Below are positions 19,249 to 30,270 of a stretch of DNA of 64,000 bases, piece by piece (the first letter of the stretch is position 1; the number at the start of each line of letters is the position of its first letter). Below the pieces are notes generated by a model. That model searched no databases, was not told the DNA's origin, and was given only the letters and a program-made list of their open reading frames with translations. The stretch comes from Straminergon stramineum (Eukaryota > Streptophyta > Bryopsida > Hypnales > Calliergonaceae): positions 1,242,501-1,306,500 of the forward strand of contig OY987269.1 of assembly GCA_963920665.1 (NCBI GenBank), written 5' to 3'. The position numbers and the translations under genes were made by a program.

Positions 19249-20307
19249 GGTTATGGGCCCACGCACTTGGCGTTGCACATGAGGGAGAAATTCAAGTCAT
19301 TTGGAGAAGTTCTTGGAGCTTGGAGGAGCATACTGAATTTGGGCTCTTGGTCACCTACAAACCATATGGTGTGAGTAAAATTTTCAAAACAAAGAAAAAA
19401 AAGTCTTTGAATTCCATCTTTTGTTTTGAGCTTTTGTGGGCTGGTTTGTGAGGTTTGGAGTTCATTTTTGAGTGTGAGATTGCTCATGATTGAAATCAGA
19501 CCTAATTAGGGCTGGTTTCATGCTCCTTGTTTGAGTTTGTGCTTGCAAGTGTACATTGGCAGCCCATTGGGGCTGATTGTGCACTTGGGTACATTGGTGA
19601 TTGTCATTTTGGCAATTGCAATCTTGTGAGAGTCCTTGGTGAGGCTTGGGAGCATTTGTGGGTTGCATTAGGCGTTTCCATGCATTGAGGGCTGAGTGGT
19701 GCCCTTGTGAGTGAGTGAGCCGAAATTGTGATCCCAAGAGGGCTGATTTGTGCCCTTGTGAGTGTGTGAGACCAAGTAGAGGACTTTGTGAAGCCAAAGG
19801 GCTGGTTTGTGCCCTTGTGAGTGTGTGAGACCTAATAGTGGACATTGTGAACTCAAGAGGGCTGATTTGTGTCATTGAGAGAGAGTGACACCCAATTGGG
19901 GTTCTTGAGTGACTTGGTGAGCCAAGTAGGGCTGGTTGAAGCCATTGTAGTCCATGAGGTGCTCATTGTGAGTGGGAGCTTCAATCTAGGGCTGATTGGA
20001 AGCTTTGGGATCTTTGGAGTGTGGAGGATCCAATTTGTGAGGAGAATTGTGAGGAGAATTGTGTTTTTTGAAGTAGCACCAGCCCATGACGAGCATGTGG
20101 TGGTTGTGAGCTTCATTAGGGTCTGATTTGGTGTGGAGAAGAAGTCTTGTGCTTGTGAGGTGTGGTGTGGCGTTCTTAGGGTTGCAAGGTGCTTGTGAGG
20201 GCTGATTGGTCCCATTTCAGCCCAATTCGCCGCAAGGGAGTTTTGGGGGGGCTGAATTCAGATTGGAGACCTTGTGGGTGCTGCCAACAAGTGGGAGCTG
20301 ATTCAAC

Positions 20308-23300
20308 ATGGCCTCAAGTGGAGGAGAGGGCGTCCGGATCATTGACAAGTTCAATGGGGAGAATTTTGGGATGTGGAAGTTCAAGATGGAGATGATTCTT
20401 GCGGAGAAGGATTTGTGGGAGGTGGTGGATGGGAGTGAGGAGCCTCCAAGTGAAGATGCTGATTTGAAGACCAAGAAGGCGTTTGAGAGGAAGGAGAAGA
20501 AGGCCTTTGCTCTCATAGCCATCAATCTTGTGGACCGGCAAATTGCTCACATCCGCCATTGCAAAGGACCAGCCCAAGCATGGACCACCCTTTGCAACAT
20601 CCATGAGACCAAGAGCCTCTCCAACATTCTCTTTCTAAGGAGGAAGTTCTTCACCATGAAGATGCAAGAGGAGGATGACATCTTGGATCATGTCAACAAG
20701 ATCAAGGCCCTTGCGGATCAGCTTGCTTGCTTGGAGGCCCCCGTCACGGATGGAGATGTGGTGATGACCTTGTTGGAGAGTTTGCCACCCTCCTATGAGT
20801 ACCTCATCACCGCCTTGGAGACAAGACCCACCAAGGAGCTGACCATAGAGTTTGTGACGGCTCGCTTGATGCATGAGATGACCAAGCGCAAGGAAAATGA
20901 GGCCCAAGGGGAGGGATCAGCCCTTGTATCAAGACATGGCAAGGGAGGCAACACCAAGGCGTTCAAGGAGACAAGGACGTGCTTCAATTGTGGCAAATCA
21001 GGCCACATTGCTAAGCATTGCAAGGGCAGCCAAGCCAAAGACAAGGGGAGTGCACACCAAGCTTGCCAAGTGGAGGATGAAGAGGACTTTGCCTTTGCCA
21101 CCTATGGAGGAGGGGAGAAGGCCAACATGTTCACTTGGATTGTGGATTCGGGGGCCACTCAACACATGACCAGCCATAGAGATGCCTTCCACACCTATCA
21201 GCCCATTGCGGGGAAGAGGATTCATTTGGGAGACAATGGCATGGTGGAGGCCCTTGGCATGGGGGAGATTCTTGTGGAGGTGCAAGTGGAGGGGAAGACC
21301 AAGAGGATTCAGATCCAAAAGGCCCTCCATGTCCCTAAGTTGCATGCAAATCTGATTTCGGTGAGCCAATTGTCTTTGGGAGGTTTGAAGGTGCATTTCA
21401 ACATGGTGGGGTGTGTGGTGAGGTCTCCTAGTGGTGTTTTGATTGCATCAGCCCCTCGTGAGGGCAATTTGTACCACCTCCACTTCACCAAGGTGAATGG
21501 CACTTCCATGGCTTGTGTGGCCCAAGGATCAGCTCATGAAGACCTTGTGGGGCTTTGGCATAGGAGGCTTGGCCACTTGAATGTGAAGAGCATGAAGAGC
21601 CTCCAACACATTGTGAAGGGGCTGAACCTCTCTTCTTGCAAGCATGATTGGAGTTCGTTGGTGTGCAAGGGGTGCATTGAGGGGAAACAAGCAAGGCAGC
21701 CCTTCCCCAAGGATGGGGCCACAAGGGCCAGCAAGCCCTTGGAGCTTGTGCATTCAGATGTGTGTGGGCCAATGAAGACACCATCCATAGGAGGAGCAAG
21801 GTATTTTGTGACTTTCATTGATGATTTCTCACGCAAGATTTGGGTGTACATGCTGAAGTGCAAGAGTGAGGTGTTTGGGCGTTTTGAGACTTGGAAGGCC
21901 CTTGTGGAGGCCCAATCTGATTGCAAGGTGAAGGTGCTGCGATCGGATAATGGAGGAGAGTATGTGTCCAAGGCCTTTGAGGCCTTCTTGAAGGCTCATG
22001 GCATTGAGCACCACACATCAGCACCTTACACTCCTCAACAAAATGGCGTAGCGGAGCGTGCCAATCGAACCATTGTGGAGATTGCTAGGTCCATGATTCA
22101 TGGCCAAGGGCTGAAGTATGAGCTTTGGGGGGAGGCCGTGTCCAATGCGGTGTATACAAGGAACCGGTGCCCTACACAAGCTTTGACAAGCAAGACCCCC
22201 CAAGAAGCTTGGAGTGGAATCAGACCTCATGTGTCTCACATGCGCACCTTTGGGTGCATTGCCTATGCCTTGGTGCCAAGTGCCAAGAGGACCAAGTTGG
22301 ATGCCAAGGGCACCAAGTGTCTTTTCCTTGGCTATTGTGAGGGAACCAAGGCTTATAGGCTGATGTGTGTGGAGACCAAGGCCATCATCAAGTGTCGTGA
22401 TGTGACCTTCTTGGAGGAGGAAGGAGCTGATCCCAAGCTCTTGGAGATGAGCCCAAGTGGGAGTAGTGGAGGACCAGCCCAAATGGTGGGCACAACTCCA
22501 AGAGTGGACATGGAAGAGGAAGGAGAGGAAGAGGAGGAAGAGGAAGAGTTGGTGGAGCCCAAGAAGAAGGTGGCCACACCCAAGGTGAAGAAACCAGCTG
22601 CCCCTTCTCCAAGCACTTCACCCAAGGTGCAAGAGCATGATCAGCCCTTGGAAGAGCAAGAGGAGCCTCGTTATCCAACTAGGACCCGCAAGCCGCTTGG
22701 AGATTGGTGGCTGAATCACATTCTTCCCCCACAACATGAAGAACAAGCCAATGTGGCTTTCCTTGGAGATCCATCCACACTTGGGGAGGTGTTGCGTTGT
22801 GAGGATGCAAGCAAGTGGGAGGCGGCCATGCAAGAGGAGTACAAGGCCCTCATTGCCAAGGGGACATGGGAACTTGCTGCCCTCCCTCCCAAGAGGTCAA
22901 GTGTGGGTTGCAAGTGGGTTTTCTCCACCAAGAGGGATGCTTTGGGGCACATTGTGAGGTACAAGGCAAGGCTGGTTGCCAAGGGGTTCTCCCAAGTGGA
23001 GGGGGTGGACTTCAATGAGACCTTTGCCCCCGTTGCTAAGTTTAGCACCATTAGGTGCATTGTGGCTCTAGGGGCAGCCATGGACTTGGAGATGCACCAA
23101 ATGGACGTCAAGACAGCCTTTCTCAACCCCAAGCTTGAGGAGGTCATCTACATGGATCAGCCCCAAGGCTTTGTGCAAGAGGGGCAAGAGCATCTCAAAT
23201 GCAAGTTGAAGAAGGCCCTCCCCGGGCTGAAGCAATCCGGGAGGGCGTGGTATAGGGATATTGATGGCATGTTTGCAAGGAAGGGCTTCCAAAGAGGAAA

Positions 23301-24414
23301 TGCTGATCACTCTTTGTACACCATGCAAAGTAGTGAGCATTTGGTGATTGTGATCCTTTATGTGGATGATCTGATCCTCCTTGCAAGTGACATGACCCAG
23401 ATGCTTGAGGTGAAGGCTATGCTTCACAAGGAGTATGAGATGACGGATCTTGGAGAGTTGAGGTATTGCCTTGGAGTGGAGTTCAAGAGGGATAGGGCTG
23501 CCCGCACCATCACCATGAGCCAACACAAGTACCTTGAGGAGATCTTGAAGAGGTTCAACATGGAGGAGTGCAAAGCCATAGGTACACCCCTTGACACTCA
23601 TGAGAAGTTGCCCAAGCTCACGGATGCTGATTTTGAGGAGGTGAAGGCTGAAATGCAAGGTGTGCCTTACAAGGCAGCGGTTGGTTGTTTGATGTATGCC
23701 ATGGTGGCTACAAGGCCTGATTTGGCCTTCCCGGTGAGTGTTGTGAGTCAACACATGTCCAAGTATGGCCCTAAGCATTGGGCTGCGGTCAAGAGGGTGA
23801 TGAGGTACCTTCAAGGCACACTTGGCTTGGAGTTGCAACTAGGAGGTGCTGAAGTGAGTTTGCATGGGTATTGTGATGCGGATTGGGCGGGTGATGAGGG
23901 GGATCGAAGATCCACCACCGGCTATGTGTTTATGCTTGGAGTGGGTGCCATTTCATGGAATTCCAAGAGGCAGCCCACCATAGCTCTTTCTACAACGGAA
24001 GCGGAGTACATGGCCATGAGCCATTGCACCAAGGAGGCCATTTGGCTAAGGCAGCTCTTGGCTGATGTTGGGCTTGTGCAAGGGGGGAGCACACAAATTT
24101 TGTGTGACAACCAAGGTGCCATTGCTTTGGCCAAGAATCCCACCCACCACTCAAGGACCAAGCACATTGATGTGCAACACCATTTCATTCGTGAAAGAGT
24201 GGAGGCTGAGGTGATTGAGCTCAAGTATGTGCCTACTCAAGCTATGGTTGCTGATGTGCTGACCAAGGCTCTTGGGAAGCCCCAACACCTTACCTTGATT
24301 GAGAAGATGGGCCTTCGTGCCTTTGACCACTCACAAAGTGGGAGTGTTGAAGATCATGTACATAATCGTGTAGATAGTGTACATTCAGCCCTAGGAGTAG
24401 GATTAGACTCATAG
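20308..24414 (+). CDS. Intact Copia gag-pol polyprotein, composite F
   Basis: A single frame of 1368 residues. The ATG lies in the same context as in all copies of the family. Domains: capsid-like gag (1 to about 215); CCHC knuckle at 225-238; protease DSGATQH with catalytic D280; integrase zinc region (about 410-465) and core with D484, D547 and E583, spacing D-62-D-35-E; Glu-rich and Pro-rich linker (about 745-800); RT with YVDD at 1018-1021; RNase H with D1190 and D1267. The last 22 residues are encoded by the 3' LTR. No frameshift or stop is present and the flanking LTRs look identical, so this copy is recent and may still be able to move. Confidence 0.95.
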   Translation: MASSGGEGVRIIDKFNGENFGMWKFKMEMILAEKDLWEVVDGSEEPPSEDADLKTKKAFERKEKKAFALIAINLVDRQIAHIRHCKGPAQAWTTLCNIHETKSLSNILFLRRKFFTMKMQEEDDILDHVNKIKALADQLACLEAPVTDGDVVMTLLESLPPSYEYLITALETRPTKELTIEFVTARLMHEMTKRKENEAQGEGSALVSRHGKGGNTKAFKETRTCFNCGKSGHIAKHCKGSQAKDKGSAHQACQVEDEEDFAFATYGGGEKANMFTWIVDSGATQHMTSHRDAFHTYQPIAGKRIHLGDNGMVEALGMGEILVEVQVEGKTKRIQIQKALHVPKLHANLISVSQLSLGGLKVHFNMVGCVVRSPSGVLIASAPREGNLYHLHFTKVNGTSMACVAQGSAHEDLVGLWHRRLGHLNVKSMKSLQHIVKGLNLSSCKHDWSSLVCKGCIEGKQARQPFPKDGATRASKPLELVHSDVCGPMKTPSIGGARYFVTFIDDFSRKIWVYMLKCKSEVFGRFETWKALVEAQSDCKVKVLRSDNGGEYVSKAFEAFLKAHGIEHHTSAPYTPQQNGVAERANRTIVEIARSMIHGQGLKYELWGEAVSNAVYTRNRCPTQALTSKTPQEAWSGIRPHVSHMRTFGCIAYALVPSAKRTKLDAKGTKCLFLGYCEGTKAYRLMCVETKAIIKCRDVTFLEEEGADPKLLEMSPSGSSGGPAQMVGTTPRVDMEEEGEEEEEEEELVEPKKKVATPKVKKPAAPSPSTSPKVQEHDQPLEEQEEPRYPTRTRKPLGDWWLNHILPPQHEEQANVAFLGDPSTLGEVLRCEDASKWEAAMQEEYKALIAKGTWELAALPPKRSSVGCKWVFSTKRDALGHIVRYKARLVAKGFSQVEGVDFNETFAPVAKFSTIRCIVALGAAMDLEMHQMDVKTAFLNPKLEEVIYMDQPQGFVQEGQEHLKCKLKKALPGLKQSGRAWYRDIDGMFARKGFQRGNADHSLYTMQSSEHLVIVILYVDDLILLASDMTQMLEVKAMLHKEYEMTDLGELRYCLGVEFKRDRAARTITMSQHKYLEEILKRFNMEECKAIGTPLDTHEKLPKLTDADFEEVKAEMQGVPYKAAVGCLMYAMVATRPDLAFPVSVVSQHMSKYGPKHWAAVKRVMRYLQGTLGLELQLGGAEVSLHGYCDADWAGDEGDRRSTTGYVFMLGVGAISWNSKRQPTIALSTTEAEYMAMSHCTKEAIWLRQLLADVGLVQGGSTQILCDNQGAIALAKNPTHHSRTKHIDVQHHFIRERVEAEVIELKYVPTQAMVADVLTKALGKPQHLTLIEKMGLRAFDHSQSGSVEDHVHNRVDSVHSALGVGLDS
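24335..24344 (+). other. Polypurine tract of composite F
   Basis: AAAGTGGGAG immediately before the 3' LTR, coding for part of QSGS in the polyprotein. Confidence 0.7.
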
Positions 24415-24589
24415 TTAGACTTAGAGTCTATTGGGTGTTGCTTATAGTCAAAGGCAGCCCAAGGTTGCTAGTTATCCCACATGGTTTGTGGATAACTAGT
24501 GAAAGGCTTTATGCTTATGTTCAGCCCATACATGGGCCTTGGTATCTTCTACCATCTAAGTAAAGCCTTTCTCCATTCAAAACTCAATA
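24345..24589 (+). repeat. Third LTR (3') of composite F
   Basis: 245 bp; the target duplication aatgc follows. It encodes the polyprotein C-terminus in its first 70 bases. Confidence 0.9.
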
Positions 24590-24594
24590 AATGC

Positions 24595-25255
24595 AACCCA
24601 CAAATGCTCCCAAGCCTCACCAAGGACTCTCACAAGATTGCAATTGCCAAAATGACAATCACCAATGTACCCAAGTGCACAATCAGCCCCAATGGGCTGC
24701 CAATGTACACTTGCAAGCACAAACTCAAACAAGGAGCATGAAACCAGCCCTAATTAGGTCTGATTTCAATCATGAGCAATCTCACACTCAAAAATGAACT
24801 CCAAACCTCACAAACCAGCCCACAAAAGCTCAAAACAAAAGATGGAATTCAAAGACTTTTTTTTCTTTGTTTTGAAAATTTTACTCACACCATATGGTTT
24901 GTAGGTGACAAAGGGCCCAAATTCAGTATGCTCCTTTAAGCTCCAAGAACTTCTCCAAATGACTTGAATTTCTCCCTCATGTGCAACGCCAAGTGCGTGG
25001 GCCCATAACCTATTGAGTTTTGAATGGAGAAAGGCTTTACTTAGATGGTAGAAGATACCAAGGCCCATGAATGGGCTGAACATAAGCTAAAAGCCTTTCA
25101 CTAGTTATCCACAAACCATGTGGGATAACTAGCAACCTTGGGCTGCCTTTGACTACAAGCAACACCCAATAGACTCTAAGTCGAACTATGAGTCTAATCC
25201 TACTCCTAGGGCTGAATGTACACTATCTACACGATTATGTACATGATCTTCAACA
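24595..25255 (-). mobile_element. Element E, 5' end (LTR and start of leader)
   Basis: On the minus strand: 5' LTR 25255-25011 (245 bp), PBS 25010-24997, then about 400 bp of leader up to the aatgc target of composite F. The leader continues at 18262. Plus-strand flank after the LTR is gtgag, the candidate outer target duplication of E. This is the right edge of the Copia block; unrelated AT-rich DNA follows. Confidence 0.9.
25011..25255 (-). repeat. 5' LTR of element E
   Basis: 245 bp with the variants agttcgac and cccattcatggg, closest to the LTRs of element C. PBS at 24997-25010 (minus). Confidence 0.9.
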
Positions 25256-26300
25256 GTGAGTTACTCCTTTTTTGTAGATTATATGTGACACTCTTCAATT
25301 CAATTTCCAATTAGTGGAATGGGAATTTTTGTAGGATTGGAGTTCAGTTGGAAGTAGATTACAAATGGTTAAGACATAGAAGTACTTGAGCAACTCTTCC
25401 CCAATGTAGTGATGAATGTGCAATGATATGGTCAATTGGCATGTATCGTGAATAAGTGGAGGATGTGTGCAATATTTTTTAGGTTAGTTAAGATTTAGTT
25501 GTTAGTTTAAGAAAAATATGTGTTGTTTTTGTAAAATGTGGAGGAACATCCATGTTTCACATTAAAGACCACCTCGGGAAGTGTGAGCTAGGTTATTGGA
25601 CGCTTTTGTTAATGTGAATGTTTTTTTCATAGTAGCAAATTGTTGGAGTTTGTGTTGTGCATCAATAGGGCAGCACATCCACCCATTGATAAGGAACAAG
25701 TAGAGTTATATGTATATATAAGGTATTCGAAGTCTTCATGAAATGTGTTTGGGCTAGTTGGAGAGGGTTTGCAAAGTATTGATGCTAGTGAATGTTGAAA
25801 TTGTGACACTTGTGTTTTGTATTTCATAGTAGGCAAAGTTTTAGAGAGTAGTGTTGGGAATTTTGTTTATTAACGAAATGGATTGTAGACGACGCTAGAG
25901 TTTATTTCCTTTCAGATTATTAGAATTTTGAAGTTGCTACATGTGCAGGTTTGAACGGGAAACTAGGAAAGCTTATAGGGATATCGAATTTGATATTGTA
26001 AAACAAAGTTTGCAAGTGAAGCTTTTGTGCTACATGAAAACTATTGTTTTTGGAAATGTACTAGGCAAGGACTAGAGGCTACCCAAAGATGATGTAGTGA
26101 TACTCATTGATGCATTTCTCATGTTTTACCTTCGAATTAAGAAGCATATTGTTTTTAGTGAGAGAAAGAGCGAAAAGTCTTTGAAGTAAAAGTCTACGCA
26201 TGCTTCCACATGTTGATTAATTCCTTATGATAAAAGTTGTTGGCATATCTTTTCGAATAGAATGATGTAAACATCAAAGGGGATGTGTGCCACTTCATTT
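25256..26300. other. AT-rich intergenic DNA, no gene seen
   Basis: No frame of recognisable family, no RNA gene and no repeat with clear ends. Confidence 0.6.
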
Positions 26301-26633
26301 AAATATAACAAAACATGGTAAAAAAAACCCGTAGTCAAAATTGACTACGGTTCTTTTTGCCACATTTTCATGCAAGCCCACTACACATGCAACTAACGTT
26401 TTTTGCAATTTTCCATTGCAATTTTTTGGATTTTTGGAGTGTGTAATATACCATTGGAAAAGTATTGAAAATACTTTTCCTATGGTATATCACATGCCCC
26501 AAATTTCCAAAAATTGCAGTGGGAAATTGCAAAAGAAGCTAACAGCCCACTATGGGCGCATGCACAAAATGTGGCTAAAAGAATCGTAGTCGATTTTGAC
26601 TACGGGTTTTTTTTACCATGGTTTGTTATAGTG
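26301..26633. mobile_element. CACTA-like foldback MITE, copy 1
   Basis: Long inverted repeats: left ..tataacaaaacatggtaaaa, right ..ttaccatggtttgttatagtg. Just inside each end sits a hairpin of the form CGTAGTCAA..TTGACTACG. The centre is also palindromic (tgcaattttccattgcaa / ttgcagtgggaaattgcaa). No coding capacity. The left CACT has decayed. The flanking triplets ttt/ttc differ by one base. Confidence 0.75.
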
Positions 26634-27024
26634 TTCGTAGATGATGATGTTGACCATATACAATGTTTGTTGTCTGAAGAGGAACTTTTCCCTAGCATGT
26701 TAGATTCAAGATTGTCATGCATTATTTTTTTCAAATCAAGAGTTTTTTTTAATGTCAACATGTGCTCAGTGTTGAATGACACGTGTTTCTATAGGAATTA
26801 GCTGCACTATACGATTCAATGTAGTAATTAAATGTGACAAAGTTGTTCCTCGCAAATTGTGGTGCTCATGTTTTTAAAGTTCAAATGAGTGCCAAACAAT
26901 TAAGCTTTTTTGGAAGAAGAATGTGATTGACATAGGTGCATGGCTTAAAACCATAGGTAGTTTTGCACTCTCCATGTAGGCTGATTTTGAGATGTGAATT
27001 AATTTTCTGTCATTCTTGTTTATA

Positions 27025-27574
27025 CACTATATCCAAATGTAGTAATAAAAAACTCGTAGTCAAAATCAACTACGGTTCTTTTTGCCATGTTTTTGTGCAT
27101 GCGCGCATAGTGGGTTGTTATCTTCTTTTGCAATTTTCCACTGCAATCTTTGGAAATCCAATGGTATATTACACACCCAAAAATTCCAAAAATTGCAGTG
27201 GAAAATTGCAAAAAACATTGACAGCACGATTAGTAGGCCTGCACATAAACGTAGCAAAAAGAACTATAGTCGATTTTGACTACATTTTTTTTTACCATAT
27301 TTTGTTATAGTGTGTGCAAGTCCACTACGCATGCTATCAACTTTTTTGTGATTTTTGATTGCAATCTTTAGAAATTTGGGGCATATAATATACCATTGGA
27401 AAGGTATTGAAAAAACCTTTTCAATGGTGTATTACACGCCCCAAAATTCTGAAAATTGTAGTTGATAATTGCAAAAGAAGCTAACACCCACTACGTGTGC
27501 ATGCACAAAAATGTGGCAAAAAGAACCATAGTCGAATTTGAGTGCGGTTTTTTTTACCATGTTTTGTTATACTA
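27025..27574. mobile_element. CACTA-like MITE copies 2 and 3, fused
   Basis: Copy 2 runs from CACTATATCC (27025) to ..ttgttatagtg (27312). It is followed at once by a third copy lacking its left terminal repeat, which starts inside the element (gtgcaagtccactacgc) and ends ..gttttgttatacta at 27574. The fusion suggests insertion of one copy into another, or recombination between copies. Confidence 0.7.
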
Positions 27575-27684
27575 ATATGTAATAGGTTTTCTCTACTGTA
27601 ACTAGGGAGGTGCAATTCTATTTATGGTTAACAAATTGAAGGATGCTCTCATATTGACAAAGAAGAGTTAGCACATGAGGACGC

Positions 27685-27835
27685 ACTATAACAAAACATG
27701 GTAAAAAAAAACCGGAGTCAAAATTGACTACGGTTCTTTTTGCCACGTTTTTGTGTAGGTCTACTATACACGCAACCAATGTTTTTTGCAATTTTCCATT
27801 GTAATTTTTAGAATTTACCATGTTTTGTTATAGTG
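27685..27835. mobile_element. CACTA-like MITE, copy 4, internally deleted (151 bp)
   Basis: CACTATAACAAAACATGG at the left end and ccatgttttgttatagtg at the right, perfect inverted termini of 18 bp. The right subterminal hairpin and the right half of the palindrome are missing. Flanking triplets are acg/aca. Confidence 0.75.
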
Positions 27836-28435
27836 ACATACTCGTCTTCTTGAAAGTTGCTTGTGCAATATACAATACTTGATTTGTAAGCAACGTTTGT
27901 GACTTGTAGAGGAGATCTTCATTTGAATTTGTTGTTATGTATAGGTTTGGTAACATATGGTAGAATTTGTATTACTAGTAAACATTGTTTTATGTGAAGG
28001 GTATCATTTTAATGAGATATGGTATTGCAATGATATTAATGCAAGAAGGTTAATTATAGAACTCATGTATCTTAGTAATTAATTTTTTTTGACCTTTTTG
28101 TTTTCTACCATCCGGTAATGTAGTGTATCATACGTAGCTATAGTGTTTCAAATGTTGTAGCACTCTTTAGTTCTTTAGATACTAGTGAACATGAGCTTCA
28201 ATCATAACTGTGTTAGGTTTGCTTCAGATAAATGTAGTGGAAGTAGGTAAGGTGAAATGTAGAGAAAGTCCTATTCTAATTTTGTTTCTTTTATTTGTCA
28301 CAGTTTTGCACTAGAGTTAATTCAGTGGCCAAGTTTATGTACCTAAATGGTATTCTACCCTCTTAGGCTGAAATGGTGATTTTATTTGTCTTGCTTTCAT
28401 CTTTTACCCAATGAGTGCATGGGCTAGCAATGGTC

Positions 28436-28762
28436 TACTATAACAAAACATGGTAAAAAAACGCACTTAGAATCAAGTGCAGTTTTTTGACAATGTTTTT
28501 GTGCATGTGCGTGTAGTGGGCTATTAACTTCTTTTGCCAGTTTTTACTGTTATTTTTACAGTTTTGGGACATACAATAAATTGTTGGAAGGGTCTTTACA
28601 AATCCTTTTCAATGATATATTGCACACCCAAAAATTCTAAAATTTGCAGTTGGAAATTGCAAAAGAAGTTGCATGTGCGTATAGTGGGCTTGCACAGAAA
28701 CGTAGTCAAAAAAACCACACTTGATTTTGAGTGTGGTTTTTTTACCATGTTTTGTTATAGTG
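28436..28762. mobile_element. CACTA-like MITE, copy 5 (327 bp) with 3-bp target duplication
   Basis: Termini (t/c)actataacaaaacatgg / ccatgttttgttatagtg. Perfect target duplication gtc at 28433-28435 and 28763-28765, the length expected for CACTA (En/Spm) transposons. The subterminal hairpins are of a second type, built on gcactt/aagtgc and cacactt/gagtgtg instead of gtagtc. Confidence 0.8.
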
Positions 28763-28765
28763 GTC

Positions 28766-29932
28766 CTTTCATGATGCTCGTAGTTGCACAAGGGATGCTT
28801 TGTGATTGAAGTTTGCATTTTGGCTCGTATATGCCAAACTATAGAGATATGGAAAGAGATTTGCTTATCTCACTTCCGAAGTTGGATGTGTTCGGAATTC
28901 TAATTGAATGTGGATGACAACCAAATTACTATTGTCTTTATATGATATGCAATAATGCAATTGCAACTCTACATCTGACTTATGGAAAGCCTCTTGGATT
29001 TAGTAGGTCAATCATAATGATGTTGACTACAGTAGTGTTCAATGAGATATTGTTAATAGATTATGTGCCAGGTTGGCAAGTTCATAGCTGAGTATATAAG
29101 AAGGATGGATTGGCTTAATGGTTACCTCCAGTAAATTTGCCAACAACTATTTCGTAGATGTTGATCAAAAAGTGTCCTGTTGTAAATTTGTGATGCATTC
29201 TAAATTATTTATTTTGGAGTAATAAATGCGACAAGCACAAAAATTGACATGTGTAGTTTAATAGTTGAGCTATAGACTATTTTGCTTCAATTGAACCTTG
29301 AAGTGTCCTTCCATGCAACCTAATTATTCAATGTGATTTGATTGTTGGTGGCAATAATTCTGGGGCAAATTGCATTGCCAACATTGCAAGGGTTTGTATC
29401 TTGCATTGAATTGAAGGAAATGGAATCCTTATTAAATGAGGGCCATGCACTTGAGTAGATTTTGAGAATGAGTAGTGAAAACAATATGAAGGTACCATAA
29501 GGAGAGATGCGCAATGGGAAGTGGAATATGAAACTGAAATCGCCAAGGCAAGTGTTTCCAATACCATGAAATTCTTTAATCAATGAAAGAATAGAACGGT
29601 TGTAGTAGTTGGCAATATATGAAAAGACGTGTATTTTATGTAGTAGTTTGTGCATAGTTTTCTTATGAAACGCACAATAGATAGTCCATCTTGGAATGTA
29701 TTCTAATGAAGTGGAAGACGTATAGTAGTTCTTGTCTAAAGTAACGATTTCAATAGGAATTTGCCTAATGTCTATGTGTACCAATTTCGGGATACTTGCA
29801 AGTAGATAGTATAGAAGCGTTAGAAGAAAATGGTAAGTATCTTCAAATGAAGTAGTATATGCAGTTTGTCAAGTTCCATGTACGACGTACCTATACTATG
29901 AGGGCGTTGTCATTTGTGATCAGTATACTTTA
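28766..29932. other. AT-rich intergenic DNA, no gene seen
   Basis: The longest frame here (minus, 29320-29784) has low-complexity composition and resembles no family I know. Confidence 0.55.
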
Positions 29933-30267
29933 CACTATAACAAAATATGATAAAAACAACTGTAGTCAAAATTGACTACGGTTCTTTTTGCCATGTTTTT
30001 GTGCAGGCCCATGCCACTACTCACACTATCAACTTCTTTTGCGATTGTCGACTGCAATTTTTAAAATTTTGAGGTGTATAATATACCATTGGAAAAGTAT
30101 TGAAAAGAACTTTCCAACGGTATATTACACCCCCCAAAATTCTGAAAATTGCAGTCAAAAATTGCAGAAGAAGCTAACAACCCATTATGCATGCATGCAC
30201 AAAAACGTAGTAAAAAGAACTATAGTCAAATTTGAGTGCAGTTTTTCTACCATGTTTTGTTGTAGTA
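29933..30267. mobile_element. CACTA-like MITE, copy 6, mosaic ends
   Basis: Left end CACTATAACAAAATATG with the gtagtc-type hairpin. Right end ..ccatgttttgttgtagta, where the subterminal motif is atagtcaaatttgagtgcag, a mix of the gtagtc and gagtgc types. Flanking triplets tta/gta differ by one base. Confidence 0.75.
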
Positions 30268-30270
30268 GTA

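Larger units (their letters stand above)
18263..24589 (+). mobile_element. Composite F: three-LTR Copia element inserted in element E
   Basis: Three identical-looking 245-bp LTRs lie at 18263-18507, 19004-19248 and 24345-24589. The outer boundaries carry a perfect 5-bp target duplication aatgc (18258-18262 and 24590-24594) that matches the uninterrupted leader of element E. The middle LTR is not flanked by aatgc. The bases before it (..agggatgcttt) match the RT region (KRDAL) of the same family, in frame with the LTR-encoded tail. The interior of the first copy is hidden by the N gap. This is what self-insertion into pol followed by LTR-LTR recombination would leave. Confidence 0.8.

Noticed and set aside
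29320..29784. 154-codon minus-strand frame in AT-rich DNA
   Set aside because: No known family, low-complexity composition, no neighbouring exons or promoter signs.
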